Shown here: positions 26,867 to 36,365 of the stretch, piece by piece
Layout: each line of letters begins with the position of its first letter
Position numbering within the stretch: position 1 is the first letter of the stretch
The notes under the pieces: model-generated
What the model was told of the DNA's origin: nothing
What the model saw: the letters and a program-made list of their open reading frames with translations, nothing else
The model's database searches: none
NCBI GenBank assembly: GCA_037439785.1
Contig: JBBIVJ010000011.1
Location: forward strand, 44,658 to 108,657
Direction of reading: 5' to 3'
From: DSVZ01 sp037439785
GTDB lineage: Bacteria > Verrucomicrobiota > Verrucomicrobiia > Limisphaerales > J093
Length of the DNA: 64,000 bases
Program-made: the position numbers and the translations under genes

Positions 26867-29386
26867 ATGAGCCGCAACACTTGGAGGTTCCTGTTCACGA
26901 TCTTTGTCGTGTTGTGGGCGCTCTACGAGCTGTACCCCCCCACGCCGCGCAACCTCATTGACGTCTTCGAGCAGCGGGTCGAGTTCAGCGACGCGAATTT
27001 CGCCCCCCTGGTCCAGCGGGCGCGTGAGCTGGAACAACAGCGTTCCAACCAGACCTTCTTCAACCTCCTTGAGGCCGTCGGGACCAACGACCTGGCCCGC
27101 TACTTCCCCTCGCTGGCCGAGGAGGATGACGCCGATCCCAACCGCGCCATCCTCAACCGGATCCAGCAAAAGGCCGCCGGGCAGATCAAGTTGGGCCTGG
27201 ACCTCCAGGGCGGCACCGCCTTCCTGGTCGAACTGGACCCCCAGCGGCTGAGCCAGATCGCGGACAAGCAGCATGCCCTCGAGCAGGCCATCGAGGTGTT
27301 GCGCAAGCGGGTGGACGCCTTCGGCGTGGCCGAGCCGATTTTGCAGCCCGCCGGCGAGGGCCGCATCCTCATCCAAATCCCCGGCATGTCCGAGGACCGC
27401 AAGCAGGCGGCGCGCGAGACCATTCAAAAGGTGGCCTATCTCGAGTTCCGCCTGGTGCACCCGGAAAGCGAAGAGCTGCTGCGAACCGGCATCATCGAGC
27501 CGGGCTACGAGGTCCTGACCGAGAAGCGCCGCAAGCGTCAGGACCGCCAGGGTGAGCCGCCGCAGACCTATCTGGTCAGCAAGGCCGCCGAACTGGGGCT
27601 CACCGGCGCCTACGTGGCCGATTCGGGCGTGTACCCCGATCCCCTCACCGGCCGGCCCAAGATCAGCCTGCGCTTCAACTCGGCCGGCGCGGAAAAATTC
27701 GCCGAGATCACCCGGGCCAACGTGGGCCGGCAACTGGCCATCGTGCTGGATGGCGATCTGCAATCCGCCCCGCGCATCAACGAGGCCATCCTGGGCGGCA
27801 ACTGCGAGATCACCGGCGACTTCGACCTGCGGGAGGCCTTTGACCTGGCCAACGTGCTGCGCAACCCCCTCGAGACCCCGGTGCGCATTGTCGAGGAACG
27901 CACGGTGGACCCTTCGCTGGGGGCGGACTCGATCCAGAGCGGCATGGTCGCCTCGGCCGTCGCGGCGGTCGGCACCTTTGCCTTCATGCTGGTGTTTTAC
28001 CTCACCTCCGGGCTGGTGGCGAACCTGGCGCTGGTCCTTAACATGTTGATCCTGCTGGGGGCGATGTGCGCGATGGATGCCACCCTCACCATGCCGGGCA
28101 TCGCCGGCATCGCCCTGACCATCGGCATGGCGGTGGACGCCAACGTGCTCATCTACGAGCGCATGCGCGAGGAAATGGCCGCCGGCAAATCCATTCGCGG
28201 GGTCATCGCCGGTGGCTATGACAAGGCCTTCGGCACCATCTTCGACTCGAACCTCACCACCCTCATCGCCGCGCTGATCCTGTACAAGTTTGGCACCGGC
28301 CCGGTGAAGGGCTTCGGCGTCACCCTCTCGATCGGCATCGCCGTCAACATGTTCACTGTCCTGCTGGTGACGCGGTTGCTCTACGACTTCCTGCTGGTCC
28401 GGGGCAGGATTCAGCGGGTGCGCATGCTGCCACTGCTCAAGTTCTCCCAACTGCCCTTCATGAAGGCGGGGCGTCTCACCGTGGTGGCCTCGGCGGTGGT
28501 CATCGTGCTGGGATTCGCCTACGGCATGGGCGTGCGCGGCAAACATGTGTTGGGGGTGGACTTCGCCGGCGGCGACTCGGTCACGCTGACCTTTCGGGAG
28601 CGGGTGGAGGTGGACCGGCTGCGGGACACCCTGGGTCAGGCCGGGATGGCCGACACCCTGATCGGCTACCAGCAGAACCGGGCCACCGGCCACGAAACCC
28701 TGCGCATCACCGTGCCCCTCGAGGCCGCCCCCAGGGCGGCGGCCGCCCTCCAGGCCGCCTTCCCCCAGGCAGGCTTTGACGTGGTGGCCACCGACAGCGT
28801 GGGGCCGACGGTGGGGGCACAGATTCAACGCTCGGCCCTGATCTCCTGCCTGCTGGCGCTGTTTGCCATCCTGGTGTACGTCGCCTTCCGGTACGAGTTC
28901 TCCTTCGCGGTCGCCGCGGTGGCTGCCCTGATTCACGACGTCTTCCTGACGCTGGCCATCTTCTTCCTGGCCGGCGGTCAGCTCAACGCCACCATGGTCG
29001 CGGCGGTCCTGACCATCATCGGCTACTCGATCAACGACAAGATCGTCATCATGGACCGCATCCGCGAGAACCTGAAGCTGGGGGTGCCGGGCTCGTTCCA
29101 GCACCTCATTGACCTCTCGCTCACCCAGACCCTGGGGCGGACGCTCATCACCGGCGGCGCGGTGATCCTCTCCACGCTGTCCCTGCTGATCTTCGGCGGC
29201 GGGGTCATCAACGACCTGGCCTTCACCTTCCTGGTGGGCACGCTGGCCGGCACGTACTCCAGCCTGCTCATCGCCAGCCCGCTCGTCCTGAGGTGGCACA
29301 AGGGTCAGCGGCCGAAGCTCGGCACCGTGCCCATCGAAGCCCAGGTTACCTCGACCGCGGCAGCGGGCGCCGGAGCCCGCGCCTGA
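26867..29386 (+). CDS. secDF: Fused protein-export subunits SecD-SecF
   Basis: This 839-residue fusion holds SecD (about residues 1-520) and SecF (about 530-839), each with six membrane helices of the RND type. Together they use the proton gradient to pull exported proteins through. SecD motifs include LGLDLQGGTAFLVEL, the periplasmic P1 region and DANVLIYERMREEMAAGKS in helix 4; SecF shows VDFAGGDSVTL and SINDKIVIMDRIREN. The Asp and Arg residues needed for proton transfer are retained in both halves. The ATG at 26867 is preferred to one 30 bases upstream because it follows the yajC stop. Fusion of the two halves is known in several phyla, including Verrucomicrobiota. Overall identity is certain. 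Confidence 0.95.
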   Translation: MSRNTWRFLFTIFVVLWALYELYPPTPRNLIDVFEQRVEFSDANFAPLVQRARELEQQRSNQTFFNLLEAVGTNDLARYFPSLAEEDDADPNRAILNRIQQKAAGQIKLGLDLQGGTAFLVELDPQRLSQIADKQHALEQAIEVLRKRVDAFGVAEPILQPAGEGRILIQIPGMSEDRKQAARETIQKVAYLEFRLVHPESEELLRTGIIEPGYEVLTEKRRKRQDRQGEPPQTYLVSKAAELGLTGAYVADSGVYPDPLTGRPKISLRFNSAGAEKFAEITRANVGRQLAIVLDGDLQSAPRINEAILGGNCEITGDFDLREAFDLANVLRNPLETPVRIVEERTVDPSLGADSIQSGMVASAVAAVGTFAFMLVFYLTSGLVANLALVLNMLILLGAMCAMDATLTMPGIAGIALTIGMAVDANVLIYERMREEMAAGKSIRGVIAGGYDKAFGTIFDSNLTTLIAALILYKFGTGPVKGFGVTLSIGIAVNMFTVLLVTRLLYDFLLVRGRIQRVRMLPLLKFSQLPFMKAGRLTVVASAVVIVLGFAYGMGVRGKHVLGVDFAGGDSVTLTFRERVEVDRLRDTLGQAGMADTLIGYQQNRATGHETLRITVPLEAAPRAAAALQAAFPQAGFDVVATDSVGPTVGAQIQRSALISCLLALFAILVYVAFRYEFSFAVAAVAALIHDVFLTLAIFFLAGGQLNATMVAAVLTIIGYSINDKIVIMDRIRENLKLGVPGSFQHLIDLSLTQTLGRTLITGGAVILSTLSLLIFGGGVINDLAFTFLVGTLAGTYSSLLIASPLVLRWHKGQRPKLGTVPIEAQVTSTAAAGAGARA

Positions 29387-29543
29387 TGACCTCTCGGCGG
29401 CGTCGGCGCTGCGCCGAAGGCGGGTGATGCCGCCTGCGCCCGGCATGGGTTAAAGTGCCGCAGAGGCGGGCGGGGCAATGGGCCGTGGCCACCGCGGATG
29501 AATCGCCAGGGTGGCTTCGGGGTCGGATGACCCGCGCCAACAC

Positions 29544-31692
29544 ATGAGAACCGACTGCGCCCGCCTCAACGCCAGCCTCCCCGCATCCGCCACCTCCCGG
29601 TGGACTCACATCCTCACCGTCCGGCTGGAAAGTCGGCGCCGGATCGGCGGCGGGTGGGCCGGCCGAGGTTGGATGGCGGGGGTGGCCTTACTGACGGCGT
29701 GGACAGCCTGGGCGCATGACCCCTCGCGCCAGGCCACGGTGCCCAGCGTGCGCGCCCTGAAGGTCGAGGCGCCCCTCACCTTGGACGGCCGGCTGGACGA
29801 GCCGTTTTGGGCACAGTGCGAGGTGGCCACCGGCCTCATCAACACCCGCACCCATGCGCCGGCCGAGGACCAAACCCCGGTTCGGGTCGCCTACACCCGG
29901 ACGCATCTGTATGTGGGGGTGGAATGCCTGGAGCAGGACCTGCGCAAGCTGCGCGCGACCGAGCAGCGGGAGGACCGTGCCTTTGTCGCGGATGACTGGG
30001 TGGAAATCCACCTGGACCCGCCGCACAACCACCGCGGCACGTACGCCTTTTTCACCAACCCCCTCGGCACGCGCGCCGACGCCAACGAGGGACCGTCGGG
30101 CGTCTTCAACTACGGCTGGTCGGCCGACTGGGACTGTGCCGCCCACATCGGCTCCGATCGCTGGAGCTTCGAGATGCGCATCCCCCTGTCGGTTTTCAAC
30201 TACTTCCGCCGCGACGGCGGCACCTGGGGGTTCAACGTCACCCGCTTGCAGCGGCACACCGACGTGACCAGTTTCTGGAGCTACAACCCGACGGACATGT
30301 ACAAGCCGCGGCACTTCGGCCACTTCACCGGGCTGGACCTGGCCGACACGATCTTTGACCGCAACTGGGAGATCACGCCCTACGCCAGCGTGCGCACCGA
30401 TTTCAACGCCACCGCGGAGGTTGAGCCACGGGCCGGGCTGGACGTCCGTTTTCGTCTCACCCCCGCCGTGACCACCGCCTGGACCCTGTTCCCCGATTTC
30501 GGCCACCTCGAGGCGGACGATGACACCATCGAGCAGCGCGATACCGAGCGGTTTCTGCCCGAAAAACGCCTTTTCTTCCGCAACTGATGCGGATGCCCCA
30601 CCGCCTCTACTACAGCCGCCGCATCACCGAGATGGACGGGGCGGTCAAGGTCAGCGGTCTGTGGCCGGGCTGGAGCTTCAACTTCATGGACGTCCAGAGC
30701 GAATTCGTCCACGACGGCCACTTCCGCGGCAACGCCGCGGTGGTGCGTCTGACCCAGGACCTCGGCGAACGCTCCCACCTGGGCTACTACGCGCGGATGC
30801 GGCGCATCTGGATGCCGGGCACTCCTACAACGGCAGCGTGGACGGCTACCTGTTCCTGAACGACGCCTGGCGGGTGCGGTTCCAAGGGGCGGCCAGCCAG
30901 GAAGACCTGCAGGCGCCGGCCCCGGGCCTGGCCCGTGCCGGCACGGACTTCCCGGGCGAGACCGCCCTCATCTACAACCGCTATCCGTGGGACCTGACCC
31001 TTGCCTACACCGCCATCACCGCCGGCTACAATCCCCTGCTGGGATACATCTCGTGCCGGGTCATCTTCGGCCCCTCCCTCCTGGCCCAGTACCAGGTGCG
31101 CGCCGGCGAGCGCTGGTACCAGGACCTGTACGTCGGCTACTTTCCGCGCTGGTTTCTAAACTCGGCCGGCGCCACCTCGGTCCATGACCACGGCGGCCTG
31201 GCGCGGGTGATCCTCCGCAACGACCTGGGCCTGCGGCTGGGCTACGACCACGACGACCCCGCCCCCTTCACCAACCGCCGGCTCCTGACCGGCGTGGACC
31301 TGTGGACCTCGGATTACTACCGCGCCGTGAACCTGGGCTATGCCACCGGCGAGTTCGAGCGGACCGCCTACCACGAGCTGCTCTGGGGCAAACGCCTCAA
31401 GTTCTGGGAGCGCCTGCCCTTGCGGCACGAGCTGGTCGTCCGCTGGGAGGACCGGCCCGACGGCACCGCCGACACCGTCTGGCTCAACCGCCTTGTGGCG
31501 GACCTGTACCTGGGCCGGGACATGTGGGTAAAGGCTTCGCTCCAGAACCGCGACGCCGGCCTCCACAACTACAGCGTCATCTACGGCTGGAAGCTCAAAT
31601 ACAACACCTACTGGTACGTGGTGTACACCGAGGTGGACGAGGGCAGGGGCCCCGAGCGCAGTGTCCTGACCAAGGTCACCTACACCTTCTGA
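29544..31692 (+). pseudogene. CBM9/DUF5916-like outer-membrane protein gene with two frameshifts
   Basis: A signal region (about 29673-29715, MAGVALLTAWTAWA) precedes a CBM9-like sandwich (LTLDGRLDEPFW, VRVAYTRTHLYVGVEC, DDWVEIHLDP). A DUF5916-type beta-barrel follows. The sequence changes frame twice. The first part ends with EKRLFFRN and a stop at 30585-30587; homologues continue to a LYYSRRI block, found here in another frame from 30587. A second shift near 30815-30830 moves to the frame holding LDAGHSYNGSVDGYLF and the rest of the barrel to 31692 (terminal SVLTKVTYTF, an aromatic end typical of barrels). Each shift fits one missing base. It is either a decayed gene or one with sequencing errors; neither site is a long homopolymer, which favours real decay. 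Family function is unclear, probably glycan-related. Confidence 0.7.
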
Positions 31693-31727
31693 GCCGCCGG
31701 CCCGGACCTCGCCCGTGGTCGGCGGCT

Positions 31728-32807
31728 TCACCCGGCCTGGTCCCGGGCCGGGGGATCGCCCGCCGCCCCGCGCAGCCGCCGCGCCAGCTGCGGGCCCGGC
31801 TTGGGATACAGGCCCGGACAGCAGCCGAAATGTTCGTGAAAGGCCTGACTGAAGTGGCTCAGGCTGGAGTAGCCCACCGCCAGGGCGGCCTCGGTCACGT
31901 TGTAACGGCCCGAGCGCAGCAGTTCGGCCGCCCGCTCCAGCCGCCGCCGCCGCAGGTATTGCGGGATGGTCATGCCCATCTCCGCCGAGAAGGTCCGGCT
32001 CAGGTACCACGCGCTGCAGCCCACCCGCCGCCCCAGTTCCTCAAGATTGGGCGGGTGTTCGAGGTCCGCGGCGAGGAGGGCCACGACGCGCTCGACGCGC
32101 TCGCGGGCCACGCGGCGTTGCCGGTCACAGAACAGCTCCGCCTCCGGCCGCAGCTCGAACAACAGCAGCGACGCCAGTTCGAGGGCGCGGCTTTCGTACC
32201 AGAGCACCCGGGCGGCCTGCTGGGGCGGGGGATGCCGCAACCCCTGCGCCAGCCGCTCCAGCTCGGAGGTCAGCGGCGCGGTCTCGGCCACCGCGCCCGG
32301 CGGAGCGGGCTGGGTCAACACATTGCGGACCAGGCTGTGCAGGCCCGGTTCCCGGCCGTTGAGACGCCGGGCCAGAAAGCTGCGGGACAATTCCACCGTG
32401 AAAAAGGCGTGGTTTTGATCCGGCAACCGCCACGCCCGGGGGCCGCCGTCCGCGCACCAGTAAAACACCGCCGAGCGGGGCGGTACCTCGACGCTGCGCC
32501 GGCCTTCCACCAGCCGGCCCCGACCGTCCAGGTTCAGGCAGATTTCCAGGCTCTCCGGGTGAAAGCTGCGGGACCAGTCGAGCTGAAAGGGGCATTGGAA
32601 GCTATGCCACTCGACGCTGAAGCCCCATTCGCGAAAGCCGGCAAAGAGCGGGCACCAACCGGCGCAGACCGAGCGCCACGCCTCGCGCTCGGAAAAACCC
32701 TCCCCGGCCGGACAGGCGAATCCCCCGTCCGGGCCGCCGCCTGCCCGACAGGGGCCGCCGGCGGACGGATGGGCCGCGGACCGGCTCTCTGGCGCGTCTG
32801 CCATCAT
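31728..32807 (-). CDS. AraC-family transcriptional regulator
   Basis: This 359-residue protein has a two-helix-turn-helix AraC DNA-binding domain at the C-terminus (about residues 240-345): NLEELGRRVGCSAWYLSRTF, then IPQYLRRRRLERAAELL and a second helix-turn-helix in AALAVGYSSLSHFSQAFHEHFG. The N-terminal half contains a cupin-like segment (EICLNLDGRGRLVEG) that normally binds a sugar or small ligand. The ATG at 32807 is supported by a promoter ending seven bases upstream. It is divergent from a GH172/DUF2961 hydrolase, a common pairing of regulator and polysaccharide gene, so it probably controls that gene. Ligand unknown. Confidence 0.88.
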   Translation of the reverse strand: MMADAPESRSAAHPSAGGPCRAGGGPDGGFACPAGEGFSEREAWRSVCAGWCPLFAGFREWGFSVEWHSFQCPFQLDWSRSFHPESLEICLNLDGRGRLVEGRRSVEVPPRSAVFYWCADGGPRAWRLPDQNHAFFTVELSRSFLARRLNGREPGLHSLVRNVLTQPAPPGAVAETAPLTSELERLAQGLRHPPPQQAARVLWYESRALELASLLLFELRPEAELFCDRQRRVARERVERVVALLAADLEHPPNLEELGRRVGCSAWYLSRTFSAEMGMTIPQYLRRRRLERAAELLRSGRYNVTEAALAVGYSSLSHFSQAFHEHFGCCPGLYPKPGPQLARRLRGAAGDPPARDQAG

Positions 32808-32814
32808 CGCCGCC

Positions 32815-32843
32815 AGCTTAAGGTCCGCCTCTGCCCCCGGCAA
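32815..32843 (-). promoter_or_regulatory. Leaderless promoter of the AraC-family gene
   Basis: Read on the minus strand: TTGCCG (-35), 17 bases, TAAGCT (-10), then seven bases to the ATG at 32807. Confidence 0.6.
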
Positions 32844-32912
32844 ACGCTCTTCGCCCCGCCCCGACGCAGGTGAGCGCGGACGGGTCCAGGAGCCGGGCCT
32901 GCATTTTGTACC

Positions 32913-32941
32913 TTGTCCCCTCCGGGCGGCTGCGGCAGGCT
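32913..32941 (+). promoter_or_regulatory. Possible promoter of the GH172-type gene
   Basis: TTGTCC, 17 bases, CAGGCT (-10 like that of the heptose enzyme gene), 26 bases before ATG 32968. It would be a target for the divergent AraC protein. Confidence 0.35.
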
Positions 32942-32967
32942 GGTGCGCACAGCTTACCACTTGACCT

Positions 32968-34500
32968 ATGAACCTGCGTTTGTTTTCCGCCTCCCTGCTC
33001 GCGGGCCTGTCCGGTGCCGGGTTGCTGGCGCAAGGGCTGCTCGGCAACCCGCTGGACGATCTGCCCCGGCTCAAGAACTTCGAGGCCCGGCGGGCCTCCT
33101 CCTCCGATCCCAACTGGCGCAACGGCAATGCCGACGCCCGCCCCATTCCGCCCGGCGGCACGCTCACGCTGGCCGAGTTGGAGGGCCCGGGCGTCATCAC
33201 CCACATCTGGTTCACCATCGCCCACGAGGCGCCGTTTTACTCCCGTCTGCTGACGCTGCGGATGTACTGGGACGGTGAGGAGCATCCCAGCGTGGAATGT
33301 CCGGTGGGCGACTTCTTCGGCATCGGCCACGGGGTGGACCAGTCCTTCGTGTCGCTCCCCGTGCGGGTGTCCTCGGAGGGCCGGGCGCGCAACTGCTACT
33401 GGCCGATGCCGTTCCGGAAGTCGGCACGCATCACCGTGACCAACGAAAGCGACCGTCGCTGCCACGCGTTTTACTACTACGTGGACTGGCAAAAGCACGC
33501 CTCCCTGCCCGAGGACATCGCGTACTTCCACGCCATGTACCGGCAGGAGCATCCCTGCGTCATGGGCCGCAACTACCTGATCGCCGACATCGAGGGCCGC
33601 GGCCACTACGTGGGCACCGTTCAGAGCGTGTACCACGTCTCGGGTGGCTGGTATGGCGAGGGAGACGATTTCTTCTTCATAGACGGCGCCGCCGAACCGC
33701 AACTGCGCGGCACCGGCACGGAAGATTATTTCTGCGACGCCTGGGGCTTCCGCCAGCAGGACGGCCCCTTCTACGGCACCCCCCTCTGGGAAGGCTACAG
33801 CACCGGCGACCGCAGCACCGCCTACCGCTGGCACCTGACCGACCCCGTGCCGTTCACGCGTTCGCTGCGGGTCGAGATCGAGCACAAGGGCTCGCAAACC
33901 TTCCCCGACGGCCAGGTGGACGGGTTCATCGAGCGCGATGACCTCATGTCCAGCGTGGCCTTCTGGTACCAGGTCGAGCCACACAAGCCCTGGCCGCCGT
34001 TGCCGCCCGGTCCGGAGCGGCTGCCCTTCCGCGAACAGGTGCTGCTGGTGGGGCACCGGGCGGTGCCAGCGGCGAAGGCCTCGGGCGGCCCGGTCGAGGT
34101 GCAGCCGCTGGGCGGGGTCACCGACGGTCGCCAGCTCTGGTTCAAGCCCGCCACCGCGGAGGCGTGGCTGGAGGTGCCCTTCACCACCGAGCAGGACCTC
34201 ACCGCCGAGCTGTGGGTGAAGCTGACCCATTCGTGGGACTACGGCATCTACCGCGTGAAACTGGACGGCCGCGAGCTGGGCACCTTCGACCTGTTCAACC
34301 CCGCGGTCACCCCCACCGCGCACAAGCTCGGCCAGGTCACCCTCCCCGCAGGGGCACACACGCTGCGCTTCGAGTGCACCGGCCGTGCGGAAAGGTCCAA
34401 GGGCTACTTCTTCGGTCTGGACACCCTCACCGCGCGCATCCCGGTGTACGCGCGGCCGGCCAGCAAGGACCTGCGGGAGCTGCAGGTCCGGAAGCCCTGA
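32968..34500 (+). CDS. DUF2961/GH172-type glycoside hydrolase, secreted
   Basis: This 510-residue protein has a signal peptide (LFSASLLAGLSGAGLLAQG, residues 4-22). The DUF2961 fold is shown by ARRASSSDPNWRNGNADARP, GPGVITHIWFT, VECPVGDFFGIGHG, YYYVDWQKHASL, IEGRGHYVGTV and DGAAEPQLRGTGTEDYFCDAWGF. The last carries an acidic residue cluster characteristic of the active site. A beta-sandwich with Trp-rich repeats follows from about residue 370. Founding members of GH172 hydrolyse fructofuranose difructosides. The substrate here is unknown, but polysaccharide catabolism fits. The neighbouring AraC gene reads divergently. Confidence 0.85.
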   Translation: MNLRLFSASLLAGLSGAGLLAQGLLGNPLDDLPRLKNFEARRASSSDPNWRNGNADARPIPPGGTLTLAELEGPGVITHIWFTIAHEAPFYSRLLTLRMYWDGEEHPSVECPVGDFFGIGHGVDQSFVSLPVRVSSEGRARNCYWPMPFRKSARITVTNESDRRCHAFYYYVDWQKHASLPEDIAYFHAMYRQEHPCVMGRNYLIADIEGRGHYVGTVQSVYHVSGGWYGEGDDFFFIDGAAEPQLRGTGTEDYFCDAWGFRQQDGPFYGTPLWEGYSTGDRSTAYRWHLTDPVPFTRSLRVEIEHKGSQTFPDGQVDGFIERDDLMSSVAFWYQVEPHKPWPPLPPGPERLPFREQVLLVGHRAVPAAKASGGPVEVQPLGGVTDGRQLWFKPATAEAWLEVPFTTEQDLTAELWVKLTHSWDYGIYRVKLDGRELGTFDLFNPAVTPTAHKLGQVTLPAGAHTLRFECTGRAERSKGYFFGLDTLTARIPVYARPASKDLRELQVRKP

Positions 34501-34520
34501 GCTTGCTTGTGCCCGGGCAG

Positions 34521-34553
34521 GCCGCTGGCCCGGCCGGGGCGGCGGGTTTTTTT
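34521..34553 (+). terminator. Rho-independent terminator after the hydrolase gene
   Basis: GC-rich stem (GCCGC pairs with GCGGC, with inner GGCC pairs and a bulge), then GGG and a seven-base T run at 34547-34553. Confidence 0.5.
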
Positions 34554-34557
34554 AGGA

Positions 34558-34586
34558 TTCGGCGCCGCGGGGCTTGCGCCTAGACT
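34558..34586 (+). promoter_or_regulatory. Weak leaderless promoter of the first ABC permease gene
   Basis: TTCGGC (poor -35), 17 bases, TAGACT, then eight bases to ATG 34595. Confidence 0.35.
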
Positions 34587-34594
34587 GGGCGCGC

Positions 34595-36337
34595 ATGGTG
34601 TTGTGGCCGCTCATTGAGCGCGAGTTGCGGGTCGCGGCCCGGCGGGGCAAGACCTACTGGCTGCGCGTGGTGGCCGCCGCGGCGGCGGCGGGGGTCTGTG
34701 CGTGGGTGGTGGTGTGGTCGGGCGAGCAACAGCCGCCCGGCCAGTTGGGCCGCACCCTCTTCACCGCCCTGAGCGTGCTGGCGTTTGCCTTTTGCCTGCT
34801 GATCGGGCCGTTCCTGACCGCCGATTGCCTGAGCGAGGAGAAGCGCGACGGCACGCTGGGGCTGTTGTTTCTGACCGACCTCAGCAGCCTGCACGTGGTG
34901 CTGGGCAAGTGGATTGCCTCGTCGCTGGCCGGGTTGTTCGGGCTGCTGGCGTTGCTGCCGGCCCTGGGGCTGCCGCTGCTGTTTGGCGGAGTGACGCCGG
35001 GCGAGTATGGCCGGACCGCCCTCGGCGTGGTCAACGCCATGTTCTTCTCCCTGGCGGCGGGGATGCTGGTCTCGGTGCTGAGCCGGGAACAGGCCAAGGC
35101 CACGCTGGGGGCGATGGCGCTGGTGCTGGGGGTGACGGGGCTGGTGCCGGGGCTGTACGTGTTTTTCAGCGCCGTGTTTCTGGGTCGGCCCATGACCGGC
35201 ATGCCGCCGCTGGCGTTGTTGAGCCCGGCCTACACCGGCCTGCTGGCCCAGGACGCCGCCTACCGCGCCGTACCCCACCTGTTCTGGACCTCCTTCGGCC
35301 TGGTGCAGGGGCTGGCGTGGGGTTGCTGGGGGCTCACGGCGCTGCTGGTCCCGCGGGTGTGGCGGGAGGACCCGGGCGAAAAGCCGGTGGCCCGTCGCTG
35401 GCTGTACCGGCTGGGGTACACCCGCGGCTGGTGGCGCACCTTCCACCGCCGGCTGGAGCGCAATCCGGTTTTCGCGCTGGCGGCGCGCCGGCGCTGGCCG
35501 CACTGGGTGTTCTGGACGCTGGTGGGGCTGGTGGCGGTGAACGTGTACTGGATCGCCATCGGCTCGCGCCAGGTGCCGGGGGCGGCGCAATTTCACGCCA
35601 ACTTCGCCTATGCCCTGATCTTCACCAACCGGGTCTGGATCACGGTCATGGCCTGTCATTTCTTTCTCGAGGCGCGGCGGAGCGGGGCGCTGGAGCTGCT
35701 GCTGACCACGCCGCTGCCGGTGCGCACCCTGTTGCGGGGGCACTGGCGGGCGCTGCTGGCCTACTTCACCGGGCCGATCCTGGTCATCGGCCTGTTGCAC
35801 GTCGGCTACGTGTGGGGCAACTGGATGCAGTTCACCGGCCGGCCGGGGGGGATGAACCTGCCGGGTCTGCTGAACTTCTACATTCTGGCCGCGTGCAGCA
35901 GCTACGGGAACTTCCTGAGCGACGTGCTGGCCCTGTGCGCGGTGGGCACGTGGCTGAGCGTCTCGTTGCGCAAGCCGGCGCTGGCGCTGCTGCTCACCTT
36001 CGGCCTGGTCATCCTGTTGCCGTGGGGCGTGGGCCACTACCTGCCCGTCGGCTCCGGCCTGGGCGGCGGCCGGCTCACGCAGTGGCTGCAGAGCCTGCCC
36101 TGGCTGCAAAACCTGTTCCCCGGCGGGCTGTACGGTTTTTCGCTGGACCGTACCGTGGCCTGGGTGGGCAAGAACGGCCTGTTTGTCCTGTGGGCGCTGC
36201 CGCGCCTGTACTGGCATTTCCGGGCCGCCGCCGCCCAGACTGGTGACTGGCGCCGGCGTGCGCGCCGACGTCGGCCGGCGCCTGCCGCGCCCTCCCTGGA
36301 TGCGGCGCCCGCCGGGACCGCGGTGACCGGCCAGTGA
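34595..36337 (+). CDS. ABC-2-type permease, paralogue 1
   Basis: This 580-residue integral membrane protein has about 12 predicted helices. The N-terminal motif RELRVAARRGKTYWLRV, repeated at the start of the next protein, and the loop LSEEKRDGTLGLLFLTDL are typical of permeases in multicopper-oxidase (NosY-like) and gliding-type ABC exporters. They lack an ATPase domain. The start codon at 34595 is preferred over a TTG at 34574. Similar layout and motifs in the following gene show a duplication. No ATP-binding gene is in this cluster, so the energiser must be elsewhere. A basic Arg-rich tail ends the protein (RRRARRRRPAP). Confidence 0.8.
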   Translation: MVLWPLIERELRVAARRGKTYWLRVVAAAAAAGVCAWVVVWSGEQQPPGQLGRTLFTALSVLAFAFCLLIGPFLTADCLSEEKRDGTLGLLFLTDLSSLHVVLGKWIASSLAGLFGLLALLPALGLPLLFGGVTPGEYGRTALGVVNAMFFSLAAGMLVSVLSREQAKATLGAMALVLGVTGLVPGLYVFFSAVFLGRPMTGMPPLALLSPAYTGLLAQDAAYRAVPHLFWTSFGLVQGLAWGCWGLTALLVPRVWREDPGEKPVARRWLYRLGYTRGWWRTFHRRLERNPVFALAARRRWPHWVFWTLVGLVAVNVYWIAIGSRQVPGAAQFHANFAYALIFTNRVWITVMACHFFLEARRSGALELLLTTPLPVRTLLRGHWRALLAYFTGPILVIGLLHVGYVWGNWMQFTGRPGGMNLPGLLNFYILAACSSYGNFLSDVLALCAVGTWLSVSLRKPALALLLTFGLVILLPWGVGHYLPVGSGLGGGRLTQWLQSLPWLQNLFPGGLYGFSLDRTVAWVGKNGLFVLWALPRLYWHFRAAAAQTGDWRRRARRRRPAPAAPSLDAAPAGTAVTGQ

Positions 36338-36365
36338 GGGGCGATGCCGCAGCGGAGGCCGGGGA

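Noticed and set aside
26789..29446. Long minus-strand open frame opposite secDF
   Set aside because: It is a shadow of a certain gene in a GC-rich sequence; its composition is biased and no motif was found.
31693..31727. Hairpin between convergent genes taken as terminator
   Set aside because: An eight-base stem with a 20-base loop and no T run on either side; too weak to call.
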